Assembly (NCBI GenBank): GCA_009788105.1
Contig: WQSD01000100.1
Span: 1 to 5,290, forward strand
DNA: 5,290 nt
Direction of reading: 5' to 3'
Source: Oscillospiraceae bacterium
GTDB lineage: Bacteria > Bacillota > Clostridia > Oscillospirales > CAG-272
A model generated the notes under the pieces. It was not told the DNA's origin and made no database searches. It saw nothing but the letters and a program-made list of their open reading frames with translations. Below are positions 1-5,080 of this stretch, in pieces. The position numbers and the translations under genes are program-made. The stretch's first letter is position 1. Each line of letters opens with the position of its first letter.

Positions 1-245
1 AAGTGTTGTACATTGGTGGTGGTGATTTCTGAGGAAAAGGCCGCCAGCCCAAAAAAAATTATGGCGACAAGACCGACAATAGTTGTATAAAAAGCTATGC
101 GAAGGTTTTTCGCTATATTTGCGAAATATGTGTTGTCTTTCGGCGAAGTCAAGTCATCTTTCGCCGATGGCGGTGCAGGGGGTGGCTCCGGTTTTGAAGG
201 TACAGGTTGTAAACTGCGCCGTTGTATTGGGGTTTGTTTATCCAT
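1..245 (-). CDS. single-pass membrane protein, 3'-truncated by window edge
   Basis: An open frame starts at ATG (245-243) and runs without a stop to the left edge, giving 81 visible residues. An AGGAGG ribosome binding site lies at 262-257, 11 nt upstream, and a consensus promoter lies upstream of that. Residues 1-40 are hydrophilic with a proline-rich stretch at about 14-26 (PVPSKPEPPPAPP). Residues about 50-70 (IAFYTTIVGLVAIIFFGLAAF) form one clear transmembrane helix, with Lys46 and Arg49 on its N-terminal side. This predicts a cytoplasmic N-terminus and an exported remainder starting near residue 72 (SEITTTNVQH). It reads in the same direction as the two-component operon but has its own promoter behind that operon's terminator, so it is probably a separate unit. 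I do not recognise the family. The domain that would define its function lies outside the window. The helix, the start signals and the promoter make a real gene likely. Confidence 0.8.
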   Translation of the reverse strand, partial: MDKQTPIQRRSLQPVPSKPEPPPAPPSAKDDLTSPKDNTYFANIAKNLRIAFYTTIVGLVAIIFFGLAAFSSEITTTNVQH

Positions 246-280
246 GCCGTGCTTGTCCTCCTGTAAACTATCGCAAAGGC

Positions 281-289
281 ATTATATCA
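281..289 (-). promoter_or_regulatory. second extended -10 promoter element P2
   Basis: The minus strand reads TGATATAAT here, an exact extended -10 box, 55 bp downstream of the P1 -10. No good -35 lies 17-18 bp upstream (TGAGCG or CTGAGC). If active it would rely on the TGn extension, with initiation near 274 and a leader of about 30 nt. It may instead be an inactive duplicate of the P1 -10 region. Confidence 0.45.
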
Positions 290-291
290 TG

Positions 292-329
292 GAGCGAGTA
301 AATCGCTCAGACGCGAAAACAGCTTTCGC
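292..329 (-). repeat. two small hairpins in the P1 leader
   Basis: Two perfect 6-bp inverted repeats sit between P1 and P2. One is GAGCGA (292-297) with TCGCTC (303-308), loop GTAAA. The other is GCGAAA (313-318) with TTTCGC (324-329), loop ACAGC. The second lies right at the predicted P1 start, so it would form a 5'-terminal stem in the RNA or could be a dyad operator at +1. No known binding site is recognised. Confidence 0.5.
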
Positions 330-335
330 AAAAAC

Positions 336-364
336 ATTATATCATCATTTTTCGCTTTTGTCAA
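336..364 (-). promoter_or_regulatory. consensus sigma-A promoter P1 for the membrane protein gene
   Basis: On the minus strand TTGACA (364-359) is separated by exactly 17 bp from TATAAT (341-336). The -10 box is also preceded by TGA, an extended -10 (TGn) element. All twelve hexamer bases match consensus. Transcription would begin near 329, giving a leader of about 84 nt before the ATG at 245. Such a strong core promoter suggests high constitutive expression, or a promoter that is normally held down by a repressor. Confidence 0.88.
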
Positions 365-419
365 GAGTTATTCCTCTATTCATGTATGCTAAAAATGTGT
401 ATTTGAAACGAATATAAAG

Positions 420-451
420 CCAAGCCCGTAATGACAGCATTACAGGCTTGG
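420..451 (-). terminator. probable intrinsic terminator of the two-component operon
   Basis: The arms CCAAGCCCGTAATG (420-433) and CATTACAGGCTTGG (438-451) pair over 14 positions with one mismatch and a 4-nt loop. On the minus strand the stem is followed by CTTTATATTCGTTT, a moderately T-rich tail. It sits downstream of the kinase stop and just upstream of the next gene's promoter, as expected for the operon terminator. Its tail on the plus strand (TTAGTTT) is weaker. Part of the left side of this stem, as read on the minus strand, is repeated at 724-734 next to the kinase stop (see the 454-723 insertion). Confidence 0.7.
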
Positions 452-453
452 TT

Positions 454-723
454 AGTTTGAAGAAAAAGGTCAAGGTCGTGGGGTTTCACCCCACACCCGA
501 CCACCTTTTTGTAAAAAGGTGGAACAAAAACTTTTTTCTCAAAAGCATGAAATGTTTTTGTACCAAAGTTTTTGAGGTTCTTAGGAACTTTTTTCAAAGC
601 CCTTGTGAGCGCTGGAGGCTACGGCATTGGTGGCTTTGCCGTCAAACAGGTCGCCGTAATGCGTGAGTGGGCAAGTTTTCTGTTGGGGTTTGAGGCAAAG
701 CCCCAAGACAAAAAGACTTTTTC
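454..723. mobile_element. hairpin-rich non-coding insertion (copy 1), bracketed by 11-bp direct repeats
   Basis: This 270-bp block is bracketed by identical CAGGCTTGGTT at 443-453 and 724-734, which look like a target-site duplication. Inside are perfect hairpins: GTGGGGT/ACCCCAC (478-484/488-494) and CCACCTTTTT/AAAAAGGTGG (501-510/513-522). A nested pair has AAAAACTTT/AAAGTTTTT (526-534/565-573) around a 9-bp stem (540-548/552-560, loop GAA). Near the right end a bulged 10-11-bp stem at about 694-716 pairs TTGGGGTTTG with CAAAGCCCCAA. Positions 459-534 match the reverse complement of 5196-5271 at 74 of 76 bases. The part from 575 onward has no counterpart in the second copy. No transposase is encoded, so any mobility would depend on an enzyme supplied elsewhere. 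Plus-strand reading frames cross it, but they run on through the antisense of the kinase and I do not treat them as genes. Confidence 0.7.
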
Positions 724-747
724 CAGGCTTGGTTTTCAGTTATTCGA

Positions 748-2739
748 CTATAACACAACCTCCACCTTAAACAAATCCCCATCAATGGTAATCGCAAACC
801 TGCCCCCTTGTGCTGTAACAAAACTTTGCACAATGGACAGCCCCAAGCCGGAGCCGCCGTCTGTCCGCGACGCATCTCCCCGCTTGAACCGCTCGGTTAG
901 CTCCTGCGGGTCAAGGTTTAGCTCTACCGCCGAAATGTTTTTCAGTTGCACCAAGGCTTTCCCGTCCTTTTCCTCCACAGTCAAGTAGGCGCGAGAGCCT
1001 GCAAGGGAGTATTTGCACACATTAGACAGCAAATTCTCCATGACACGGCACATCAGCTTGCCGTCTGCGGTGACGAAAAGTTGCTCTGGCAGGCTTGTGC
1101 GAAGCTCTATCCCGTGGGATTTCAGCTGGCTGTCCATCTCGCCCAGCACCTGCCGCACAAGGGCAACCAAATCCAAGGAAACAGCGTTCACTTCCACGTT
1201 GCCGCTAACCGCCTTCGCCGCCTCGAACAGGTCATCGGTCAATGCTTTCAGTCGTGCGGATTTTTGCACCAACACATCCAAATATTCGGGAGCTTGCAGG
1301 CTGTCCAAGCCCTCTTGCTTCAGTAGGTCGGTGTATGTGATGATAGAGGTCAGCGGGGTTCGTATATCATGGGAAACCCCTGTGATAAGCTCGGTTTTCA
1401 TTCGTTCGCTTTTGGTGCGTTCCTCCACCGCAAGGGCGATGCCACCCTTAATATTGTTCAGAGAATCAGCAACATTCCGCAATTCACCGCCCACAACCTC
1501 GATTTTCTCGTCCCATGCCCCCTGCTCGATGGCTTTCGCCCCTTTTTCAAGGGCGTAAATGTCATTGGCGGTGCGGAATGGGCGAATAACTAACTTAGGA
1601 GCAAGTGGCAAAGCACCCCAAACATTCACCACGATTTTTCTCGCAAATCTGTACATCCAAAGGGCAATCCGATAAGTCAAGGTGTACTGCCAAAACTTGC
1701 CCGCCTTTACCTGCTTTGCAAAACTACCAATCCACAGCAGCGTTGGTATCGCACCAAGAACAATCGCAACAATGCCAACAACAAGAGCACCATCACGCTC
1801 CCAGATTCGGTTAATGTTTGAAATGCCATACACCCCATAGAAAACAACGGCAACCCACCCAAATACAAGCCCAAAGCCCACATCTAAATACGGGCGGTCA
1901 ATGTGTACTCCCGCGGCTTTTCTCTTCCTGCCTGCGCCAAGAAGAAATATCACAAATGCCCCAAGTGCCACCAACGCCGATACCCCGATAATTGCCATAT
2001 TCGCACGATACAAATTTCGTGCCTCGGCGAAGCGGGCGGTGTGGGCGTTCACCACCTCGTCGGTGAGTGCAATCATAATCTCGGTGTCAGTAGTTCCATA
2101 AGGAAGTACATCCAAAATCCTCCGTCTGCCATGACTGGTAGCTCTTCTATCATTTCCATCAATATAGAAAATCTGCTTACCGGCAAAAAACTCATGATTT
2201 TGCTGAGCTCGTGGCACATTCGTATGCACAAAATCGCCATCACGGAGGTAGAACAGAATGCCCTCCGCATGCTCAAGCCAATTTTGTGCAAATGCAAACA
2301 TCCTTAATTGACTGTCAATTGCTTCCCACGCAAGCGGATGATTTAGCGGATTATTATTTATAAGATGTTGCCTGTTATACAATCGATAGATGGTGGCTCG
2401 TCCAAATTCATCAAAAGACAAAAAGGGTTCGTCCGACCAATACGGAGCTACTGCCCATGTAATACCCTCCCCTGCACGAATGCTTTCCTCGCTTTGTAAC
2501 ATCAAGATTATACCGGCATGCTCGTTTGCTTGCTCAATAACCGAATCAAAAAGCGATTGGGTCACATCAACTGACGAAAATGCCGCTGCAAAACTCACGC
2601 CACTTTCCACATCTTTTTCAAGTATGTTTATTGCACTAATAAAACTCTGTACCAACATCCCGATTATCACAATAAAACTTAATATTTTCACGGCGGACAA
2701 ATTAGTCCAGCCTTTTAACTTTGTCGATTTTGTATCCAA
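748..2739 (-). CDS. membrane sensor histidine kinase of a two-component system
   Basis: The 663-residue protein is predicted to sense an extracytoplasmic signal and phosphorylate the adjacent regulator. A transmembrane helix at about 17-37 is followed by a roughly 210-residue extracytoplasmic region (38-247) that I cannot assign. Further helices lie at about 248-268, 285-306 and 318-341. A HAMP-like linker (386-440) leads to the HisKA H-box LITGVSHDIRTPLTS with His457 as phosphoacceptor. The ATPase domain has the N-box VMENLLSNVCKYS (Asn569, Asn573), an F-box region (614-625) and the G2 box GGSGLGL (628-634). The usual DxGxG G1 box is replaced by LKNISAVELN (599-608), as is typical of one Firmicutes VanS-like kinase group. 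The start is TTG at 2739, preceded by AAGGTGG (2755-2749) with a 9-nt gap, and it overlaps the regulator gene by 38 bp. A TTG at 2700 with an upstream AAAGG is a reasonable alternative and would keep the first helix. Family is certain; signal unknown. Confidence 0.95.
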   Translation of the reverse strand: MDTKSTKLKGWTNLSAVKILSFIVIIGMLVQSFISAINILEKDVESGVSFAAAFSSVDVTQSLFDSVIEQANEHAGIILMLQSEESIRAGEGITWAVAPYWSDEPFLSFDEFGRATIYRLYNRQHLINNNPLNHPLAWEAIDSQLRMFAFAQNWLEHAEGILFYLRDGDFVHTNVPRAQQNHEFFAGKQIFYIDGNDRRATSHGRRRILDVLPYGTTDTEIMIALTDEVVNAHTARFAEARNLYRANMAIIGVSALVALGAFVIFLLGAGRKRKAAGVHIDRPYLDVGFGLVFGWVAVVFYGVYGISNINRIWERDGALVVGIVAIVLGAIPTLLWIGSFAKQVKAGKFWQYTLTYRIALWMYRFARKIVVNVWGALPLAPKLVIRPFRTANDIYALEKGAKAIEQGAWDEKIEVVGGELRNVADSLNNIKGGIALAVEERTKSERMKTELITGVSHDIRTPLTSIITYTDLLKQEGLDSLQAPEYLDVLVQKSARLKALTDDLFEAAKAVSGNVEVNAVSLDLVALVRQVLGEMDSQLKSHGIELRTSLPEQLFVTADGKLMCRVMENLLSNVCKYSLAGSRAYLTVEEKDGKALVQLKNISAVELNLDPQELTERFKRGDASRTDGGSGLGLSIVQSFVTAQGGRFAITIDGDLFKVEVVL

Positions 2740-3421
2740 TTCCCCATACCACCTTTATATATTTTGGATTTTTCGGGTCAATTTCAATCTTTTCCCGAAT
2801 GCGGCGAATGTGTACGGCAACAGTATTTTGCGCCTCGTAGGCGTCCTCGCCCCACACTCGCTGATAAATTTCATCAATGGAAAACACTCTGCCAAGATTA
2901 CGGATTAAAAGCAGGGTGATTTTGTATTCAATGGGCGTAAGTTTCACCTCCACGCCGTCCACCGACACGCTTTTGTTGTTGTCGTCAACCATTAGCTCGC
3001 CTGCGGTGTACACGCCACTTTGCTCAGAAGCAGGAATTGCACTGCCAAGCAGCATATATCGCCGCAGTTGGCTTTTCACCCGTGCTACAAGTTCCAGCGG
3101 ATTAAACGGCTTTGTTACATAGTCATCTGCCCCCACGGACAGCCCCATGATTTTGTCAACATCTTCGCTTTTGGCAGAAAGAAATACAATCGGCACATTG
3201 CTGTTTTTCCGTATTTCCATTGACGCTTTGATGCCGTCAAGTTTTGGCATCATAATGTCCAAGATGATTAGTTGTATGTCAATTTTTTCGAGTATCTCAA
3301 GTGCCTCGTGCCCGTCGTGGGCAAAATGCGTTTCATAACCTTCGTTCTTTAAGTATACCCCAATAGCGGTGGCGATTTCTCGGTCGTCATCGCAAATTAG
3401 AATGTTCGTCTTGTTTGTCAT
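2702..3421 (-). CDS. OmpR/PhoB-family response regulator
   Basis: This 239-residue cytoplasmic transcription factor is the first gene of the operon and the likely partner of the overlapping kinase. The receiver domain (about 6-117) has the acidic triad Asp11-Asp12-Asp13, phosphoacceptor Asp55 in LIILDIMMPK, the switch residue Ser82 in FLSAK, Tyr101, and Lys104 in YVTKPF. All are intact, so it should be phosphorylatable. A linker (118-133) joins a winged-helix DNA-binding domain (about 135-233) with the typical LTPIEYKITLLLI, VWGEDAYEAQNTVAVHIRRIREKI and VWGIGYKI signatures. Length is normal for the family. I chose ATG at 3421 because the receiver begins immediately after it and AAGGAG (3437-3432) lies 10 nt upstream. 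An in-frame ATG at 3472 would add 17 residues that do not resemble the family N-terminus. Target genes cannot be read from sequence, but the divergent oxidoreductase and the operon itself are natural candidates. Confidence 0.97.
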   Translation of the reverse strand: MTNKTNILICDDDREIATAIGVYLKNEGYETHFAHDGHEALEILEKIDIQLIILDIMMPKLDGIKASMEIRKNSNVPIVFLSAKSEDVDKIMGLSVGADDYVTKPFNPLELVARVKSQLRRYMLLGSAIPASEQSGVYTAGELMVDDNNKSVSVDGVEVKLTPIEYKITLLLIRNLGRVFSIDEIYQRVWGEDAYEAQNTVAVHIRRIREKIEIDPKNPKYIKVVWGIGYKIDKVKRLD

Positions 3422-3431
3422 ACCGGCTTTT

Positions 3432-3437
3432 CTCCTT
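3432..3437 (-). promoter_or_regulatory. ribosome binding site deciding the regulator start
   Basis: AAGGAG on the minus strand is followed by 10 nt and then ATG at 3421. A second, better Shine-Dalgarno (AGGAGG at 3464-3459) lies further upstream but has no ATG, GTG or TTG at a usable distance. It falls inside the first codons of the longer reading frame starting at 3472. Confidence 0.75.
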
Positions 3438-3500
3438 GGAAGTTTGAAATTACTGTTCCCTCCTGTAAGCATTATGAGTGTGTTGAATATCTCGGTGGAA

Positions 3501-3517
3501 AGCGGCGAATAGCCGCT
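3501..3517 (-). repeat. small hairpin in the regulator leader
   Basis: AGCGGC (3501-3506) pairs perfectly with GCCGCT (3512-3517) around the 5-nt loop GAATA. It is GC-rich and lies about 80 nt upstream of the regulator start codon, next to the larger palindrome at 3527-3590. Confidence 0.6.
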
Positions 3518-3526
3518 TGTAGCGAA

Positions 3527-3590
3527 TTATTTTGACTTTTTCAAAAACGCATTTCGTTGCGTAGCAACGGTTTTTGAAAAGTCAAAATAA
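3527..3590. repeat. 64-bp compound palindrome upstream of the regulator gene
   Basis: The outer arms at 3527-3548 (22 nt) and 3570-3590 (21 nt) are complementary throughout except for one extra T in the left arm. Inside sits a second perfect stem, CGTTGC (3555-3560) and GCAACG (3564-3569), with loop GTA. If transcription of the regulator starts near 3632, the whole structure lies in its 5' leader and could act as an attenuator or RNA-stabilising element. Alternatively it is a dispersed palindromic repeat with no role in regulation. Loop length and T content do not make it a clean terminator in either direction. Confidence 0.75.
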
Positions 3591-3638
3591 CGAGATTGAA
3601 ACATGATTGACCACAATGCGGGTTTATTCAACACTCCC

Positions 3639-3647
3639 ATTATACCA
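3639..3647 (-). promoter_or_regulatory. probable promoter of the two-component operon (extended -10)
   Basis: The minus strand reads TGGTATAAT, a full extended -10 box. The sequence 17 bp upstream (TTTTCT) is a poor -35, so promoter strength may depend on the TGn extension or on an activator. Initiation near 3632 would produce a leader of about 210 nt holding both hairpins. The poor -35 is compatible with activation by the phosphorylated regulator, but that is inference. Confidence 0.55.
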
Positions 3648-3653
3648 GATAAA

Positions 3654-3683
3654 TCTTACGAAGAAAATAGTATAATTCTTACG
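3654..3683. promoter_or_regulatory. TCTTACG direct repeats, possible operator
   Basis: TCTTACG occurs at 3654-3660 and again at 3677-3683, an offset of 23 bp or roughly two helical turns. The first copy lies between the two divergent -10 boxes and the second directly follows the plus-strand -10. OmpR-family regulators usually bind tandem direct half-sites, so this is a plausible but unproven operator. Seven-base repeats can also arise by chance. Confidence 0.3.
3671..3676 (+). promoter_or_regulatory. candidate -10 box for the oxidoreductase gene
   Basis: TATAAT on the plus strand lies 88 nt upstream of the chosen ATG at 3764 and back to back with the minus-strand -10 at 3639-3644. The position 17 bp upstream (GATAAA) is not a convincing -35 and there is no TGn extension, so any activity probably needs an activator. 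Confidence 0.4.
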
Positions 3684-3763
3684 GTTTTATTAAGAGAATG
3701 TGATGAATATCTCAGTGGTAGGTGGCAGAGGATTATTTCCCATCTTTGGGACAAACTAAACCC

Positions 3764-5077
3764 ATGAAAACTTCAAACACAACGCCCACCTCTCTATGGC
3801 ACAGCAGCGTATCTCACACACCATGCCCCTCCCTCACAGGCGAGGTAACAACCGACGCCCTTGTCATCGGCGGGGGAATGTGCGGCGTTCTCACAGCACA
3901 TATGCTGAAAGAATCGGGAGTCGACTGCCTTCTTGTGGAGGGCGGCACAGTCGGGAGAGGGACAAGCGGTAACACCACGGCGAAAATCACCGCACAACAC
4001 GGCTTGCTGTACTCCGCACTCATGAAAAGGCGGGGGGTGGAGGTAGCGCAACAGCATTATGCGGCAAGCATGGATGCGGTGGAAACCTTTGCTACCCTGT
4101 CACAGCAACATCCCTGCGATTTTGAGCGAAAAACCGCTTACATTTACTCTCGTGCCAGCCTTGGGAAATTGGAAGAAGAGGCGGAGGCATATTCACGGCT
4201 TGGCATTTCGTCGGACATTGCCACGCCAAGTTTGCCATTTTCCACAGCAGGAGCTGTTGCCATGGAAAACCAAGCGCAGTTCAACCCGTTGATGTTGCTG
4301 TATGGTTTGGCGAAAGAGTTGCAGATTTACGAAAACACCCTTGTTCAGCGGATAAATGGGAATGTCGCCTACACTTCCGGGGGCAAAATCACAGCGAAAA
4401 AGATTGTGCTGGCAACGCACTTCCCCATGGTCAACATTCCGGGGCTGTATTTCCTGAAGCTGTATCAGCACCGCAGTTATGTGGCGGCTGTCAGGGATAC
4501 TGCGCCTGTGGACGGAATGTATCTTGACCATCAGTCGGGGGGGCTGTCCTTTCGCACCTACGGCGACCTGCTTCTTGTGGGTGGCGGTGGACACAAAACG
4601 GGGCAGAAAGGCGGCGGATTCGCCGAGCTTCGCAACTTTGTCGAGCGAACTTACCCTACCGCAAAAATCGAATATTCTTGGGCGGCACAGGACACAATGA
4701 GCCTTGACGGACTGCCCTATATCGGGCGGCACAGCATGGGCAAGTCCCATCTGTATGTCGCCTGTGGCTTCGGCAAATGGGGCATGACGGGGAGCATGTT
4801 GGCGGCACAAAGTTTGCGAGATATGATAGTACACGGCAATGAAAAACGTAATATCTACCGCCCAAATCGTTCGATTTTCACATCGCAACTGCCGAAAAAT
4901 ATTGGCTCGGCGGTTGTTGGACTTGCTTCGGTTGGCGGTCCTCGTTGCACACATATGGGGTGCAAGCTGAAGTACAATGCTGCAGAAAAAAGTTGGGATT
5001 GTCCATGCCACGGCTCGCGTTACGGCTGTAGCGGCGAGGTTCTGAACAATCCTGCAAAAAGGGGACGTACTTTCTAA
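3764..5077 (+). CDS. FAD-dependent oxidoreductase (DAO fold) with C-terminal Rieske [2Fe-2S] site
   Basis: The 437-residue protein is a predicted cytoplasmic flavoprotein; the substrate is unknown. The N-terminal FAD-binding motif is DALVIGGGMCG (31-41), followed by Glu59 in LLVEGG, the residue expected to bind the adenosine ribose, and a GRGTSGNTTAKITAQHG segment (64-80) typical of DAO-family enzymes. Late flavin motifs are DGLPYIGRH (315-323) and YVACGFGKWGMTGSM (331-345). The C-terminus carries Rieske ligands Cys395 and His397 (CTH) and Cys413 and His416 (CPCH), plus Cys400 and Cys415, which could form the disulfide of classical Rieske proteins. The Rieske region begins directly after the flavin domain and is much shorter than a standalone domain. 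The ATG at 3764 places the SLWHSS segment near the N-terminus as in relatives. A GTG at 3722 is possible, and neither has a strong ribosome binding site. It is divergent from the regulator/kinase operon. Confidence 0.93.
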   Translation: MKTSNTTPTSLWHSSVSHTPCPSLTGEVTTDALVIGGGMCGVLTAHMLKESGVDCLLVEGGTVGRGTSGNTTAKITAQHGLLYSALMKRRGVEVAQQHYAASMDAVETFATLSQQHPCDFERKTAYIYSRASLGKLEEEAEAYSRLGISSDIATPSLPFSTAGAVAMENQAQFNPLMLLYGLAKELQIYENTLVQRINGNVAYTSGGKITAKKIVLATHFPMVNIPGLYFLKLYQHRSYVAAVRDTAPVDGMYLDHQSGGLSFRTYGDLLLVGGGGHKTGQKGGGFAELRNFVERTYPTAKIEYSWAAQDTMSLDGLPYIGRHSMGKSHLYVACGFGKWGMTGSMLAAQSLRDMIVHGNEKRNIYRPNRSIFTSQLPKNIGSAVVGLASVGGPRCTHMGCKLKYNAAEKSWDCPCHGSRYGCSGEVLNNPAKRGRTF

Positions 5078-5080
5078 ACA

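Larger units (their letters stand above)
271..345. repeat. 20-bp direct repeat pair spanning both -10 boxes
   Basis: The 20-mer at 271-290 (TCGCAAAGGCATTATATCAT) recurs at 326-345 with 18 of 20 bases identical (AA replaces GG). The offset is 55 bp. Each copy contains an extended -10 box on the minus strand. This looks like a local duplication of promoter sequence, or a pair of sites for a DNA-binding protein. Confidence 0.7.
3476..3718. repeat. 23-bp imperfect direct repeats with a third inverted partial copy
   Basis: The 23-mers at 3476-3498 and 3696-3718 match at 20 of 23 positions and share the core GAATATCTC. A shorter related copy in inverted orientation lies at 3626-3637 (GAGTGTTGAATA on the minus strand). 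One direct copy is in the leader of the regulator gene and the other lies just before the oxidoreductase start. The inverted pair 3476-3489/3626-3637 also encloses both leader hairpins, which gives the segment the outline of a small inverted-repeat element. Regulator binding sites are the other explanation. Confidence 0.5.

Noticed and set aside
97..417. Plus-strand frame of 106 codons at the left end
   Set aside because: It is antisense to the membrane protein start, its Shine-Dalgarno and its consensus promoter, and its protein has no recognisable features.
572..988. Plus-strand frame of 138 codons crossing the repeat block and the kinase 3' end
   Set aside because: Half of it is antisense to the kinase ATPase domain, it has no ribosome binding site, and the rest is hairpin repeat. 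It is better explained as a chance frame.
2390..2908. Plus-strand frame of 172 codons opposite the kinase N-terminus and regulator C-terminus
   Set aside because: It is antisense to two well-supported genes and shows no family motifs.
3422..3472. Longer regulator start at ATG 3472 (17 extra residues)
   Set aside because: It has no upstream ribosome binding site and is not part of the receiver fold; the ATG at 3421 has AAGGAG at good spacing.
3722..3763. Longer oxidoreductase start at GTG 3722
   Set aside because: No Shine-Dalgarno precedes it, and the added 14 residues lie before the usual family N-terminus. It is kept only as an alternative.
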